NCBI RefSeq assembly: GCF_014138625.1 | Contig: NZ_JACJHY010000004.1 | Span: forward strand, 124,001 to 188,000 | DNA: 64,000 nt | From: Aminobacter ciceronei | GTDB taxonomy: Bacteria > Pseudomonadota > Alphaproteobacteria > Rhizobiales > Rhizobiaceae | Direction of reading: 5' to 3' | Part shown: piece after piece, positions 46,445 through 56,100 of the stretch | How positions within the stretch are numbered: the first letter of the stretch is position 1 | Layout: each line of letters begins with the position of its first letter | Program-made: the position numbers and the translations under genes | Notes under the pieces: generated by a model | Told to the model about the DNA's origin: nothing | Database searches by the model: none | What the model saw: the letters and a program-made list of their open reading frames with translations, nothing else

Positions 46445-46577
46445 GCTCACGTCGCGGCGGACGTTCGCCAGCGTCACCCCTTCATGGTGGCGCTGCCAGG
46501 ATCGGCCGGATGATCCGACCAGCCCCCTCATGTTTCAGGACGAGCGTTAGCGCCCGCTGGAAATGCGGTCCATGGTG
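46445..46577 (-). pseudogene. Endolysin 5' fragment, remnant 2
   Basis: About 130 bp closely similar to 44905-45036, the first ~40 codons of the intact endolysin, but broken by small deletions (reverse reading RSWQRHHEGVTLANVRRDV against GATMKGVTLANFRRYV). It stops where the methyltransferase pseudogene region begins. The rest of 46270-46674 holds nothing recognisable. Confidence 0.85.
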
Positions 46578-46674
46578 ATGCTCCATTGTGGGTGTCAGCC
46601 GGCGGTATTCCGGGTTGTGGGGAACGACGAGCCCCGCTAGGAAGTCCCGTGAATAATCAAGGGGCTTCGGACTG

Positions 46675-47159
46675 ATGAATTTCCAGAGAATCGCAGAGCT
46701 TTACTCGGCCTATGACCTGGCGGCAGGACGTATCAAAGGTTCTTGACCTTCCCTGTGGTCACGGGCGGGTCTCCAGACACCTGAAGCTGCTTTTCCCGAC
46801 CGCGGAAATGTTCTACTGCGACATCGACGCCGAAGGGGCAGATTTTTGCGCTCGGACTTTTGGCGGAACGGCCATCCACTCCCAACCGGATCTTCTGCAG
46901 GTCGGGCTCCCGCGCTCACTCGACGTCATCTGGATAGGGTCGTTGTTCACCCATGTGGACCGGAAGCGCACGGCAGATTGGCTGGGCTACCTGGCAGATC
47001 ACCTGAGTGAACAATGGCGTGTCGCTGTCAAAACCGTCGACAATCCTCGACATCGCCGACAGTCTGCCTGGCCTGCGAGCCGGCTACATCGAGCGCGGTT
47101 GGGCCAACAACCACGATGTCCTCGTCCTTTGCAGGAACGACAGACTGGCGAGCTTCTAG
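46675..47159 (+). pseudogene. SAM-dependent methyltransferase, frameshifted
   Basis: Three reading frames in succession give one protein: MNFQRIAELYSAYDLAAGRI, then the SAM motif VLDLPCGHGRVSRHLKLLFP with the acidic FYCDIDAEGADFCAR and IWIGSLFTHVD, then ILDIADSLPGLRAGYIERGW and ...LVLCRNDRLASF to the stop. Two frameshifts, near 46735 and 47030, inactivate it. It may once have modified a glycan, given the glycosyltransferase nearby. Confidence 0.75.
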
Positions 47160-47396
47160 GCCGTTCTCGCCTGAGCGCGGACTGGATCACGATTGCCTCG
47201 GTCGACGAGCCTGCGGCCTTGTTGCGTATGTCGAGGGTTGCCTATCCTGCCGCGCAGCGATCCCGCAGCGATTGGCCGCGACTTTTTGAGGCCACAACAG
47301 ACTGACCCGTTCTCCCTCGCTTTGGCGTACGGGGACGCGCGGACGCTTCTGACTGGCCGCAGGGGCACGCACTGGCTAAAGTCGTCCGGGGTACAG

Positions 47397-47801
47397 ATGG
47401 ACGCTTTTGAGGAACTTGCCATTCTTGTGTCGACGGGCCGGACCCCGCTGCCAGTCGCGCGCATCGAGCGCCTGGTAGTGGAGGCGACCGCGCCCGTTGC
47501 AGCGGAACCCGACATCGCCAGCGCTACCGAGGAGTTTCTGGCGGCGGTAGGGTTCCTCGATCTCACGATGGAGATGAACCAGACAGACGATCCGCACCTT
47601 CGAAGAGAGGTGCTTGATATTCTGGCGGCGCTGAAGTCGGCATCCGCCGCCGCGGCGCGGCAACAACGCAGCTTACCCTGCCCGCCACCAAGGACGACGC
47701 TCCGGCCACTCGGCGCCATGGACGCGTCCCATGGTGCGTGTCGGCTGCCGTCATTCCTGCAGAGATGCGGCAGGTCACCGCGAAATTCGAAGCCGGTCTA
47801 A
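47397..47801 (+). CDS. Hypothetical protein (cargo)
   Basis: 134 codons. The first two thirds look coding (MDAFEELAILVSTGRTPLPV, EFLAAVGFLDLTMEMNQTDD, REVLDILAALKSASAA; strong G/C at third positions). The last third is Arg/Pro-rich and may be out of frame. The frame is open upstream to 47193. No clear family. Confidence 0.4.
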   Translation: MDAFEELAILVSTGRTPLPVARIERLVVEATAPVAAEPDIASATEEFLAAVGFLDLTMEMNQTDDPHLRREVLDILAALKSASAAAARQQRSLPCPPPRTTLRPLGAMDASHGACRLPSFLQRCGRSPRNSKPV

Positions 47802-47810
47802 AGCGACCGG

Positions 47811-48734
47811 CTAGGCCGGGAGGGCTATGCGCACCAAGGCTTCCGCAGCGTGGCGGTCCGTATTGTTCGCCAGCACCCATTCACGCGGGGCGTAGCCGTC
47901 CATGCCGGATGCCAACAATTGCCGAAGCTCATCGCTGGTCGACCAGAAAGCGCCGGTCGCGTCAGTCAGATAAGGGGCTGCACTGCAAGGAGTGCCCTCG
48001 TCGGGGATGACATCAAAGCGCCGGACGAATGTCGGCACGTCCATTGACCACGCCTCGGCTAGTGCCAGGCCTTGGCTTTCGCTCTGTCCGACCACGACAC
48101 ATGCAACAGCTTCGTCCAGCGCTCGCTTGAATTCCTCGGGCTGGTAGTTGCCGTAGCGGATCGTCACAGGCTCGTAGCCTGCCGCTCGGATCACCTCTGC
48201 CGCATTGGCTGCCGCTTCGGGCTGGCGCTTCTCATAGAGTAGAACAGTACGGCGCTCCCCTCCCGAGGGCGCCCACTCATCGGCGTCCACACCTGCCGGC
48301 CAAACCGCAATCTTGCCGATCAGACGCGGCTCATCAGCCTCATATGCGGCTTTAACCCACCGACTTGGCACCAGCACCATATCGATTTCGGGAGACGCCA
48401 AGACCGCGTCGTCTTCAAAGGCACGAACAACAATGTTTGGCCCAACGATCAGCCTGTCACATAGACCGTTCCGCTTTGCTGCTATGCCGGTGCGCACAGA
48501 CCGGACGTCCGCGACAGCATGTACGGTCTTGGCCCGAAGACTGCCGTAACGCCGCGCATAGAGCCAGTCGACGCCGGGAAGCTGCTGCAAGCCTTCGACC
48601 AGGCTGCGTGTGACGGCCGGGTGGCCACCATATTGCCGACCTTGGCCGCGCAGGCGCTCCTTAAGCTGAAGCACCAGATCGTTCAAAAGCGGGCGTTGCT
48701 TCCCCGTGAGAATGACTAAGTCGTGGCGCTTCAT
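47811..48734 (-). CDS. Glycosyltransferase, GT-B fold
   Basis: 307 aa. The C-terminal nucleotide-sugar half shows ERRTVLLYEKRQPEAAANAA and the acidic site VVGQSESQGLALAEAWSMDVP (E-x7-E type, as in GT4). The N-terminal half carries VLVPSRWVKAAYEADEP and VWPAGVD. Encoded in the phage late direction between the tail helpers and the lysis block. Phage glycosyltransferases commonly alter host surface sugars; that role is inferred from place. Confidence 0.72.
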   Translation of the reverse strand: MKRHDLVILTGKQRPLLNDLVLQLKERLRGQGRQYGGHPAVTRSLVEGLQQLPGVDWLYARRYGSLRAKTVHAVADVRSVRTGIAAKRNGLCDRLIVGPNIVVRAFEDDAVLASPEIDMVLVPSRWVKAAYEADEPRLIGKIAVWPAGVDADEWAPSGGERRTVLLYEKRQPEAAANAAEVIRAAGYEPVTIRYGNYQPEEFKRALDEAVACVVVGQSESQGLALAEAWSMDVPTFVRRFDVIPDEGTPCSAAPYLTDATGAFWSTSDELRQLLASGMDGYAPREWVLANNTDRHAAEALVRIALPA

Positions 48735-48766
48735 TTGCTACGCCATAGCTGGTCCCATTTTCGGCG

Positions 48767-49033
48767 TCAAAGCTTAGATGCGGCAGTGAAGAATGCATCC
48801 ACGCGTTGCGAAGAGTAGCCGAGCGCAGCAAAGCCCGATTGCAACATGGTATCGTCTCGATTGAATGCCTTGCTCTCTACATAAGCGATCTGAACAAGCT
48901 TGGGCTGCGTGGCGATCCATGCTTCGACAGATGTGGTTAGACCGTCGATCTCAAGCTGCATCTTGAACCGCCGAGAAGAGACAGCGTCGGGGACAGGCGG
49001 CGGCGGTGCTGCCCGAATGGTGATGACGGTCAT
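48767..49033 (-). CDS. Phage protein of unknown function
   Basis: 88 aa. Pro-rich start (IRAAPPPPVPDAVSSRRFKM), then a helical core (EAWIATQPKLVQIAYVESKA, RVDAFFTAASKL). It follows the tail-fibre helper with a 4-nt overlap, a place typical of tail-fibre chaperones or small structural proteins. Not identified further. Confidence 0.6.
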   Translation of the reverse strand: MTVITIRAAPPPPVPDAVSSRRFKMQLEIDGLTTSVEAWIATQPKLVQIAYVESKAFNRDDTMLQSGFAALGYSSQRVDAFFTAASKL

Positions 49034-49320
49034 TTGCTTTCCTCGAGACCCAGTTCCTCAGCGTGCGCGGCGGCAAGAATTGCCTCCTGCTCGGCTAACC
49101 ATGCGGCCGCCCCGATGCCGTGGCCGTCAGGGCTGCTAAAATCGGCGGTCCAAAGTTCACGTTGCGATCGATCAGTAGGAACATCGGCGGTCGCGACTAT
49201 TCGATATGGCACGCCTTCAGGCACGTCTTTGCGAGCGATTTCCTCTATGGGAAGGCCGCTCTTTTCAGCCGGGATAATCACGGCCACGCCGTCGCCATTT
49301 GGATAAATAATGCGTTGCAT
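49030..49320 (-). CDS. Putative tail-fibre assembly-like phage protein
   Basis: 96 aa: RIIYPNGDGVAVIIPAEKSG, IEEIARKDVPEGVPYRIVAT, then an Ala/Glu-rich helix. A conserved small partner downstream of rhizobial phage tail fibres. ATG 49320, two bases before the fibre's stop. Chaperone function is inferred from position. Confidence 0.6.
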   Translation of the reverse strand: MQRIIYPNGDGVAVIIPAEKSGLPIEEIARKDVPEGVPYRIVATADVPTDRSQRELWTADFSSPDGHGIGAAAWLAEQEAILAAAHAEELGLEESK

Positions 49321-49321
49321 G

Positions 49322-50968
49322 TTAGTCTCCGAAGATAGCCAAGCCCACAGTATCACTGTCGATGGCGGTGTTGTTGACAGCACGAGTACGTATCTGGCAA
49401 GACGTGGTTAGCTGAGTGATGGACGTGATACACACAACGTTATAGCTTCCTGCACCAGCATCGTCACGACCGCAGCCAACAACAGCATAGTTGGCGTTAG
49501 CCAATGCTATTGTGAAGTTCAGAGTGTAGTCACCAGTTCCGTTGTCTGTGATCGACGTAACATTGTAGCTGTCACGAATTGCGACAGTGCCGTCACCATT
49601 GAAATTGATCCATGCTTTGGCAACACCCTGATGGCTACCCATGGTCAAAACAGATGGCACCCTTGCAGCATCAGTTCCTGTGGCGACCTCCGGCCCAGTG
49701 GCGAGTTCTACAACGCCGGTTGCAGTGTCGCTTGCCGCCTGCTTCAGAGCATTGAACGCATTCGCCGCAGTGCCCTGTCCCGTGCCGCCGTCGGCAATAG
49801 CGATCACGGCCGCGCTGTCCTTGATCACCTTGCCGGTCGTGCCATTGAAGCGGGCGAAGCCGTTGTTGGTCGAGGATCCCGGCCCGGTGACATCACCGGA
49901 CGCATTGTCCCCAGTCCTATTGAAGATCAGCCAGTGCCCCGCGCCATTGGTCAGCGCGCCCGAGCCTCCGATATAGGCAAGGGTGAGCTTGCGATACCCC
50001 GTCCCGTCGACCACGGAGCCCGTCACGTTGTAGGTGTGGCGGATCGTGGCGTTCGCCTTCGAGCGGATGGTGAGGACACCGCGCACCGTGCTCGTACTGT
50101 CGTCCCAGTTGTCGAGCACGCCCGTTGCCGAGACACCATCCGCATCGACGTTGTCGATGTAGGCAGCGGTTGCCGAGCCGGGAGCCACATTATTGAGCCG
50201 GAAGATGCCGGCTCCGGGGTCTGCATCGGTCGTCGTGGTCGAGAAATTGTAGGGCAGCGCTGCCACCGCGTTGGCCGCAGCGGTCGCGCTGTTTGCCGAG
50301 GCAGTCGCGCTGTTCGCCGCATTGGTAGCAGAGGTCGCTGCATTCGACGCCGAAGTCGACGATGAGCTTGCCGAAGCTGCCGCAGCGTCAGCCGACGCCT
50401 GTGCGGCCAGCACGGCAGACGACAGACCGCCGAGCGGAAACACCACCTCGAAACGAACCCCGGTGAAGAACAGCACCGCCTGCCGTCCGGCGCTGAACTC
50501 GGTCGCGCCGATGTCGGCACCGTTGCCATATTTCACGCCATAGCTGCCGACACCCGCGACCGTGATGGTGGCAGCGGCACTGTTGTTCTGCGTCGGCGTC
50601 ATCAGGTATAGCCGGTTCGCTTGGAATCCCACCGGCTGGGATACCACGACGGCATTGCCGGTGCCGCCCGTCACCGTAAGCTTGTCCACGGCGGCGCGGC
50701 CGAACAGCCTGCCATAGCTCATCGGCACCCATGACGCCCCGGTCGCGTCCCACTCCTTGAGCACGGCCGGATCGACATTCTTGTCGAGCCAGAGCTTGTC
50801 GGTTGCGGGTGCGACGATGCCGTCGACCATGTTGCTGAACACGCCGGCCGCGCGAAGCGCCGACAGAACCAGCTCGGACACCCTGACATATTTTCCGGTC
50901 TCGCTGGTCAGCGTGGTTCCGGTGAGGAACAGGCCCCAATGCAGCGAATTGTCGAATTCCGTCGCCAT
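49322..50968 (-). CDS. Phage tail fibre protein
   Basis: 548 aa. The N-terminus (SLHWGLFLTGTTLTSETGKY) is a fibre-attachment-like domain. Residues about 188-240 are a long Ala/Ser/Asn repeat (ADAAAASASSSSTSASNAAT, ANSATASANSATAAANAVAA), a trimeric shaft. The C-terminal third is Gly/Thr-rich beta structure ending TVGLAIFGD, the likely receptor-binding tip. T7 gp17 counterpart. Confidence 0.85.
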   Translation of the reverse strand: MATEFDNSLHWGLFLTGTTLTSETGKYVRVSELVLSALRAAGVFSNMVDGIVAPATDKLWLDKNVDPAVLKEWDATGASWVPMSYGRLFGRAAVDKLTVTGGTGNAVVVSQPVGFQANRLYLMTPTQNNSAAATITVAGVGSYGVKYGNGADIGATEFSAGRQAVLFFTGVRFEVVFPLGGLSSAVLAAQASADAAAASASSSSTSASNAATSATNAANSATASANSATAAANAVAALPYNFSTTTTDADPGAGIFRLNNVAPGSATAAYIDNVDADGVSATGVLDNWDDSTSTVRGVLTIRSKANATIRHTYNVTGSVVDGTGYRKLTLAYIGGSGALTNGAGHWLIFNRTGDNASGDVTGPGSSTNNGFARFNGTTGKVIKDSAAVIAIADGGTGQGTAANAFNALKQAASDTATGVVELATGPEVATGTDAARVPSVLTMGSHQGVAKAWINFNGDGTVAIRDSYNVTSITDNGTGDYTLNFTIALANANYAVVGCGRDDAGAGSYNVVCITSITQLTTSCQIRTRAVNNTAIDSDTVGLAIFGD

Positions 50969-51237
50969 ATCTTGTCCTCAAGGCAATGCGGCTCGCCGCG
51001 GCGAGCGGTTCAGGGTGGTGATGCGGAGAGACAGGCCGATGCTTTTGCGCCTGGCGCGAACCACGCGCCGTCAGATCGATCGACGTCTGGGACGATTGTT
51101 GCCATCAGAAGTCAGGGCACCGGCGCAGAAGCAGCGCAGGTCGAGACGATCTGCGCTAATCTTGTTCGTCGCGGGCAGAACCGGCATGAAACCGCTGGCG
51201 CGAGCGAGCTCGGACCGCAGCGACCCTAGGGGCACCA

Positions 51238-51378
51238 ATGCTTGTTCGTTTGTTTGACCGATGGTCGGAATGGCCGGCCTGGGCGCGATGGACATCCGGC
51301 ATCGGCGACATCGTGCCGCTCGGTTCTGTCCGTGCGGCATGGGGCGAGCGCGATTTCGTGGCCGAGAGCCGGCCTTGA
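51238..51378 (+). CDS. Possible small cargo ORF
   Basis: 46 aa, Trp-rich: MLVRLFDRWSEWPAWARWTS, GIGDIVPLGSVRAAWGERDF. AGGGG lies 5 nt upstream. Within the otherwise empty gap 50969-51438. It lies rightward, just before the W-D domain gene. No family recognised; may be chance. Confidence 0.3.
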   Translation: MLVRLFDRWSEWPAWARWTSGIGDIVPLGSVRAAWGERDFVAESRP

Positions 51379-51438
51379 AAGGGGCGGCAATTTCAGGTTG
51401 AATACACGTTATACGCGAAAATAAGCGAAGCTTGGACG

Positions 51439-52980
51439 ATGGGCCTGTTTATCGATCTGTTGATTGACCCTGCACGGATTGCCTTCATGGCATTTCTGTT
51501 GGCGACCGCTCTCGAACTCAAGAGCAGGATTGCGGTCGGATTGACGATCACTCTCGGGGCGATCGTGTTTGCAGTCCTGATGCCCTTGGTCAGGCCGACC
51601 GAGGCTCCCGGCATAGCGTTGGGCCTGATCGCCAACCTTTTCCTGCTGGCGATCTTCTACCGTTTTCATACCCTGGTGTTGCGCCGCCTCAACCCAGGGT
51701 CAAACCGACCTTCGACTGGGCTTCTCATGGGACTGTTCGATCTGCTTCGCAGCAGAAAAGCCCGCAGGGAGCAAGCACTCCTCGCGGAGGCGCGCGCCAG
51801 AGGCCAAAACCTCGCCATGCTGCGCTCGGCCATCTCCACGATCGGCGGCGAGATGATAGCCGCCGGGTCCGATACCCAGCTTGCGCCGCGCTCGGCAGCG
51901 CTTCTCGTAAGCCACATCATTACACCCCGCTCGGTCGTCGACAGCGACGTGCGCTTGCTCGCGGGTCTGTTCGCCATGGTGGCCGCGAGACATTTCTCGT
52001 CCAAGATCGGCACGAATTTCGAGTATGCCAGCACGCACGCGGTGCTCGAAGTGATCGGCCTCCGCAATCGGGATGAGCTCGCCACCATCATCGAAAATTA
52101 CAACAAGCCGTGTGTGACCAATGCCGATCCGGTCGCGATGGTCGGGTATTCCGTTGGCGTCTGGATGGCCTGTCCAACGCAGGAAAATCTGGGTTTCCTC
52201 AGGGGCCTGTTTTCCCTGCTCTTCGGGTGGATGGCCAAAGAACGAGGTTCGGCGCCGCAGCAGCCATCGCCTGCGTTGCAGGCCGGCGCAATCCCGGAAG
52301 CCGGAAGTGCACCTCCTCCAGACACGAAACCCTATAGGCGCGGCGCCCGATTGGTGGATTGGGACGGCTGTCCGGCGATCTTCGGTGAAGCTGGAGCATT
52401 CGCCATGCTCAAGCCAAACTCCCTCTGGGTGCCGGTGGACTTCGTAGATGTCCAGTGGTCCGGTAACATACTCCCCGAAGAGATCTGGCGCAAACGCTTC
52501 AAGCGCTTCGGCGAACTCGACCCGCCGATGTTCGACCAGGTTTTGCCCCGAGCGCAGGAACCGACCGGCCGGCCGGCTGCGGAGCCTTCTGCCTCGGCGC
52601 CGCCATCGCCTGCGCTCCCGGCCGGCGCAGCCGGGGAATCCGCAAGTGCTGCATCACCGGACACGGAACCCTACAAGCGCCGCACCCTTTTGGTAGATTG
52701 GGACCGCCGTCCTGCGATCATCGGTGAACGCGGAGCATTCGCCATGCTCAGCCCCAACTCCTATTGGGTAGAAGTGGACTTCGTCGATGTCTGGTGGAAC
52801 GCTGACGTGCTCCCCGAAGAGATCTGGCGCGCACGCTTCAAGAGCTTCGGCGAACTGGACCCGCCGATGATCGACCAGCTGTCGCCACCCGGACCGCTGG
52901 ATCCGATCGTCGGGCCGCCTGATCCAGACCGGCGCAGCCCCGGAATTCAGATATGGTACCCCAAACCCGAAACGCCATAG
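51439..52980 (+). CDS. Membrane protein with two W-D domains (cargo, unknown)
   Basis: 513 aa, against the phage direction. The N-terminus has two or three transmembrane helices (IAFMAFLLATALELKSRIAV, LTITLGAIVFAVLMPLV, IALGLIANLFLLAIFY), then a helical cytoplasmic domain. The C-terminus carries two copies of a ~60-residue domain, at about 305-367 and 418-480 (LVDWDGCPAIFGEAGAFAML ... WRKRFKRFGELDPPM), joined by Pro/Ala linkers. A third copy is the ORF at 54072. The ribosome site is poor and an ATG at 51487 is possible. A GC hairpin (CCGGACG/CGTCCGG, 53020-53039) follows. Confidence 0.7.
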   Translation: MGLFIDLLIDPARIAFMAFLLATALELKSRIAVGLTITLGAIVFAVLMPLVRPTEAPGIALGLIANLFLLAIFYRFHTLVLRRLNPGSNRPSTGLLMGLFDLLRSRKARREQALLAEARARGQNLAMLRSAISTIGGEMIAAGSDTQLAPRSAALLVSHIITPRSVVDSDVRLLAGLFAMVAARHFSSKIGTNFEYASTHAVLEVIGLRNRDELATIIENYNKPCVTNADPVAMVGYSVGVWMACPTQENLGFLRGLFSLLFGWMAKERGSAPQQPSPALQAGAIPEAGSAPPPDTKPYRRGARLVDWDGCPAIFGEAGAFAMLKPNSLWVPVDFVDVQWSGNILPEEIWRKRFKRFGELDPPMFDQVLPRAQEPTGRPAAEPSASAPPSPALPAGAAGESASAASPDTEPYKRRTLLVDWDRRPAIIGERGAFAMLSPNSYWVEVDFVDVWWNADVLPEEIWRARFKSFGELDPPMIDQLSPPGPLDPIVGPPDPDRRSPGIQIWYPKPETP

Positions 52981-53170
52981 CGGCCCTCCAATTCGTGAGC
53001 ATCGCCTGTTGTAAGGCCGCCGGACGTGTCCCCGTCCGGTAGAGAGCTGGCGGGCGGGAATCGGGCACAGCGGCACCCTCTTTTTCCCTCGACAGTGTCC
53101 GTCCACAGTCCAGCCCCGACATATGTCGAGATGAGTTGCAGCCAGTTGCCGTCCCCTGAAAAGCGCCGCC

Positions 53171-56100
53171 CTATGCGGCCAGGGAGGTGAGCTCAGGTTC
53201 GACACCTCTGAAATCGTCCGGCAACCCGAAGCCACCCTCTATGATCCAGCGCCAATAGGGCAGCGTCAGGAACGGCGCCATCCTGGAGCGGCGGTCAACA
53301 TCACCAGACAACATAGCGAGATCACCTGATGAGGCGTGAGCGGGAATGCCGAGCAACCGCGCCGCATCTGTCCCAAGCCGGAATGACGGGCCGAGCCGAG
53401 AGCCGTAGGCGTCCCGATCGGCGACGCGCGCGGCGGGCCGGCGCGCCTCGGCTGTCGGATCGGGCAATTGCCCGCCTGCCGAGGCCAATGCATGGAAGCC
53501 GGGGCCGCCCAGCTTTTCCCAGGCGTTGTTGATCTCCATGCCGACCGACATGATGCCGGAGCGGTCCAGCCCTGCGGCAATCCATGTTTCGGAATCCTCC
53601 GCAAGCTCGCTGCCCGATTCCATGGCCTCGAGCCAGTAGACCAGCATGCCCAGAGCAGACATGCCCAGCGTGCCCGAGACGAACGAGCCCGGACCGTCTT
53701 GCAGGCCGTGCATCGATGCACGCTGATTGGCGGCCAGCGCGAAGCTCGTGAATTGTTGCAAGGCCCTGCCCTCCGGCGTGTGAGCAAACAGCGGCACATC
53801 CGCCAAGCTCTCGGTGACCACCGTGGTGTCGACGTCCTTGTTGACGGCGGCAGTGAAGGCGCGGCGCGCTTCGTCATCGGTCCAGCGCCCGATCAGCGGA
53901 ATGTGGACAGTCTCTTCGATCTGTCCGAACAGTGAGTACTGGGCCGCAATTCTTAAGGCCATATCCTCGTCGATACCGACGAATTCCATGTATTTGCGGT
54001 CGGCCGCAGAAAGGCCCGCATAGCCCCGGATTCCCGGCTGTGTTACACTTTTTCCAAACAAGGAATCCGATATGCGCCCCACCAATTTAGTGAATTGGGA
54101 CAACCGCCCAGCAGTCATCGGTGAAGCCGGAGCATTCGCCATGCTCAAGCCCAACTCCCCTTGGGTTCCGGTGGACTTCATGGATGTCTGGGAAACCGCC
54201 GACGTGCTCTCCGAAGAGGCCTGGCGCGAACGCTTCAAGAGCTTCGGCGAACTGAACCCGCCGATGTTCTCGCTCGACCAGGTCTCGCCTGCAGCAGCCC
54301 GCGCCGCCGAATAGAGCTTCTCGGCCTCCTTCTCCAGCTTGAGGAATTCCTCGGACGTGGGATCAAGATCTCGCGCGAGATTGTACAGCTCTTCCCCGCG
54401 TCCGAACTTCGCGTCACGCAGGTTCGATTCCCATAGCTGGACCTCACCCACCGTTCCATCGTCAAAGCGCAGGATGACCTTGCGGTCGAAGTAGCCGTTG
54501 GTCTTTTTCTTCCAGCCTTCGTCCAGAACGTCGTATCGCTCCGCCAGCTTCGCAACCACTTCGTCGGCCCGGGCAGGTGTCTCGACCACGAAACCGGCCC
54601 GGACCACATCCGTCAGGTGGGACGCGTCGTCATATCCCTTGCGCGCAATCTTGACTGCCGCTTTCTCCTTGTCCTTGAATCCAGAATTTACGAAGGTCGA
54701 GCCGGTTGCCTCGGCGACTTCGCTTCCCGCGGCGACGAGTTCGGCCTGCCGTTTGCCGACCACCGCATAGAGCTCATCAAGCGATACAGTCGGCTGCTCA
54801 AAGAAATCGCCAATGACCAGCTCTCGGGCCGGCAGGGAAGCGCCATCGCTCGCCGCCAGCACATTCTTCAAGATGCGGTTCTGGACCAGCGCTGAAGAAA
54901 CGTGCGTGTTCACGTCGGTCAGGAACGGCAGCAGCGTCATTCTGGAGAAGGTGGTGCCCATGTTGTCGATCAGTTGCTCGAAGGGCGGAATCATCGCATG
55001 AGGATCGGTCAGCCCGGCCATGGCGGCGATACGCGAGCGCAACAGGTGTTTCACCACCGTGTAAAGGCGCCTGGCATCGGCGGCCGCGAACTTGATCGCG
55101 CCGAGATTGGTGACCAGCGGTGCGATACCTTCGTTCATATACCGGCCCAGCCCGTGGACCATCGCCGGCCGCACGGCATCTCCCAGCGACGAAACCAGCA
55201 TGCCGCCGAGCCGGCCCATGACCTCGAACAGCCCCGCCGTCCGCAAGACGCGGGCGAAGTCGGTGTGCCGGCTGTCGAGCCCGGACTGCCCGCGCAGAAG
55301 ATCGCGCATGGCGGTGACGTCCGCGATGTCGCTGCTTTCCCGGCGGGTCAGGTCCTGGAGTGCCTTGGCCTTGGCTGCTTCGTCCATGTCGGATGCCTGC
55401 ACCTGTTCACGCAGTTGCCGGTAATCGTCTTCCAGCCGGCTCAGCTGGCTCTGAAGCGTCGGCTTGCCCGGCCCGCCAAGGCGCCTGTCCAGGCGTGCCA
55501 GTTGGACGTCGGCCGCAACGACGCGGGCAAAGCGCCGGCCGATCAATTCGACATCGTGTTCAAGAAACTCCTCGATGAGATCCAAATCGATGTCGAAGGG
55601 GCGTCCCGCCAGCAGCCCGTGTCTCGACATCACGATGTCATAGAACGGCATGTCCTGGTTTGCCCGACTGGTGACCTGGGAAAAGATGTCGTCGACAACG
55701 CCGTTCACATAGTCCGCCCGCTCCCCCGGCGACCGAAACCGGTGGCTATTCGGCTCGGCCTCCGGCGCCAACTGGTCGAGCGCGTCGGGTTTCACGCCCT
55801 TGATGCGGGCGGGCTTGCCCATCTTGTCAGCCTCGCGCTCGAGGCGCGCAAGCTGTTGGTCAACCCACTGCCTCACAATGGTCTTGAAGCGGACTTCGCC
55901 GGCTTTCAGCCGCGGGGCGTTGCCGAAGCGGGCCAGAAACAAAATAGCGCCCTGGTCGCTCACGCCAGCCGGCAGCAGCCCTGCCTTGATTGCCAGCTGC
56001 TTCAGCGGATAAAACACCGCCTTGCGCCAGGCAACGCCGGCTTTGTGCACCGCCTTGTTGTCGCTTTTATCTCCCTGACGCATGGCCTTGCCGACGGCGA

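Noticed and set aside
47156..47719. 187-codon leftward frame opposite the hypothetical gene at 47397
   Set aside because: Cys/Ser/Arg-rich composition typical of antisense; the rightward frame has the better coding pattern.
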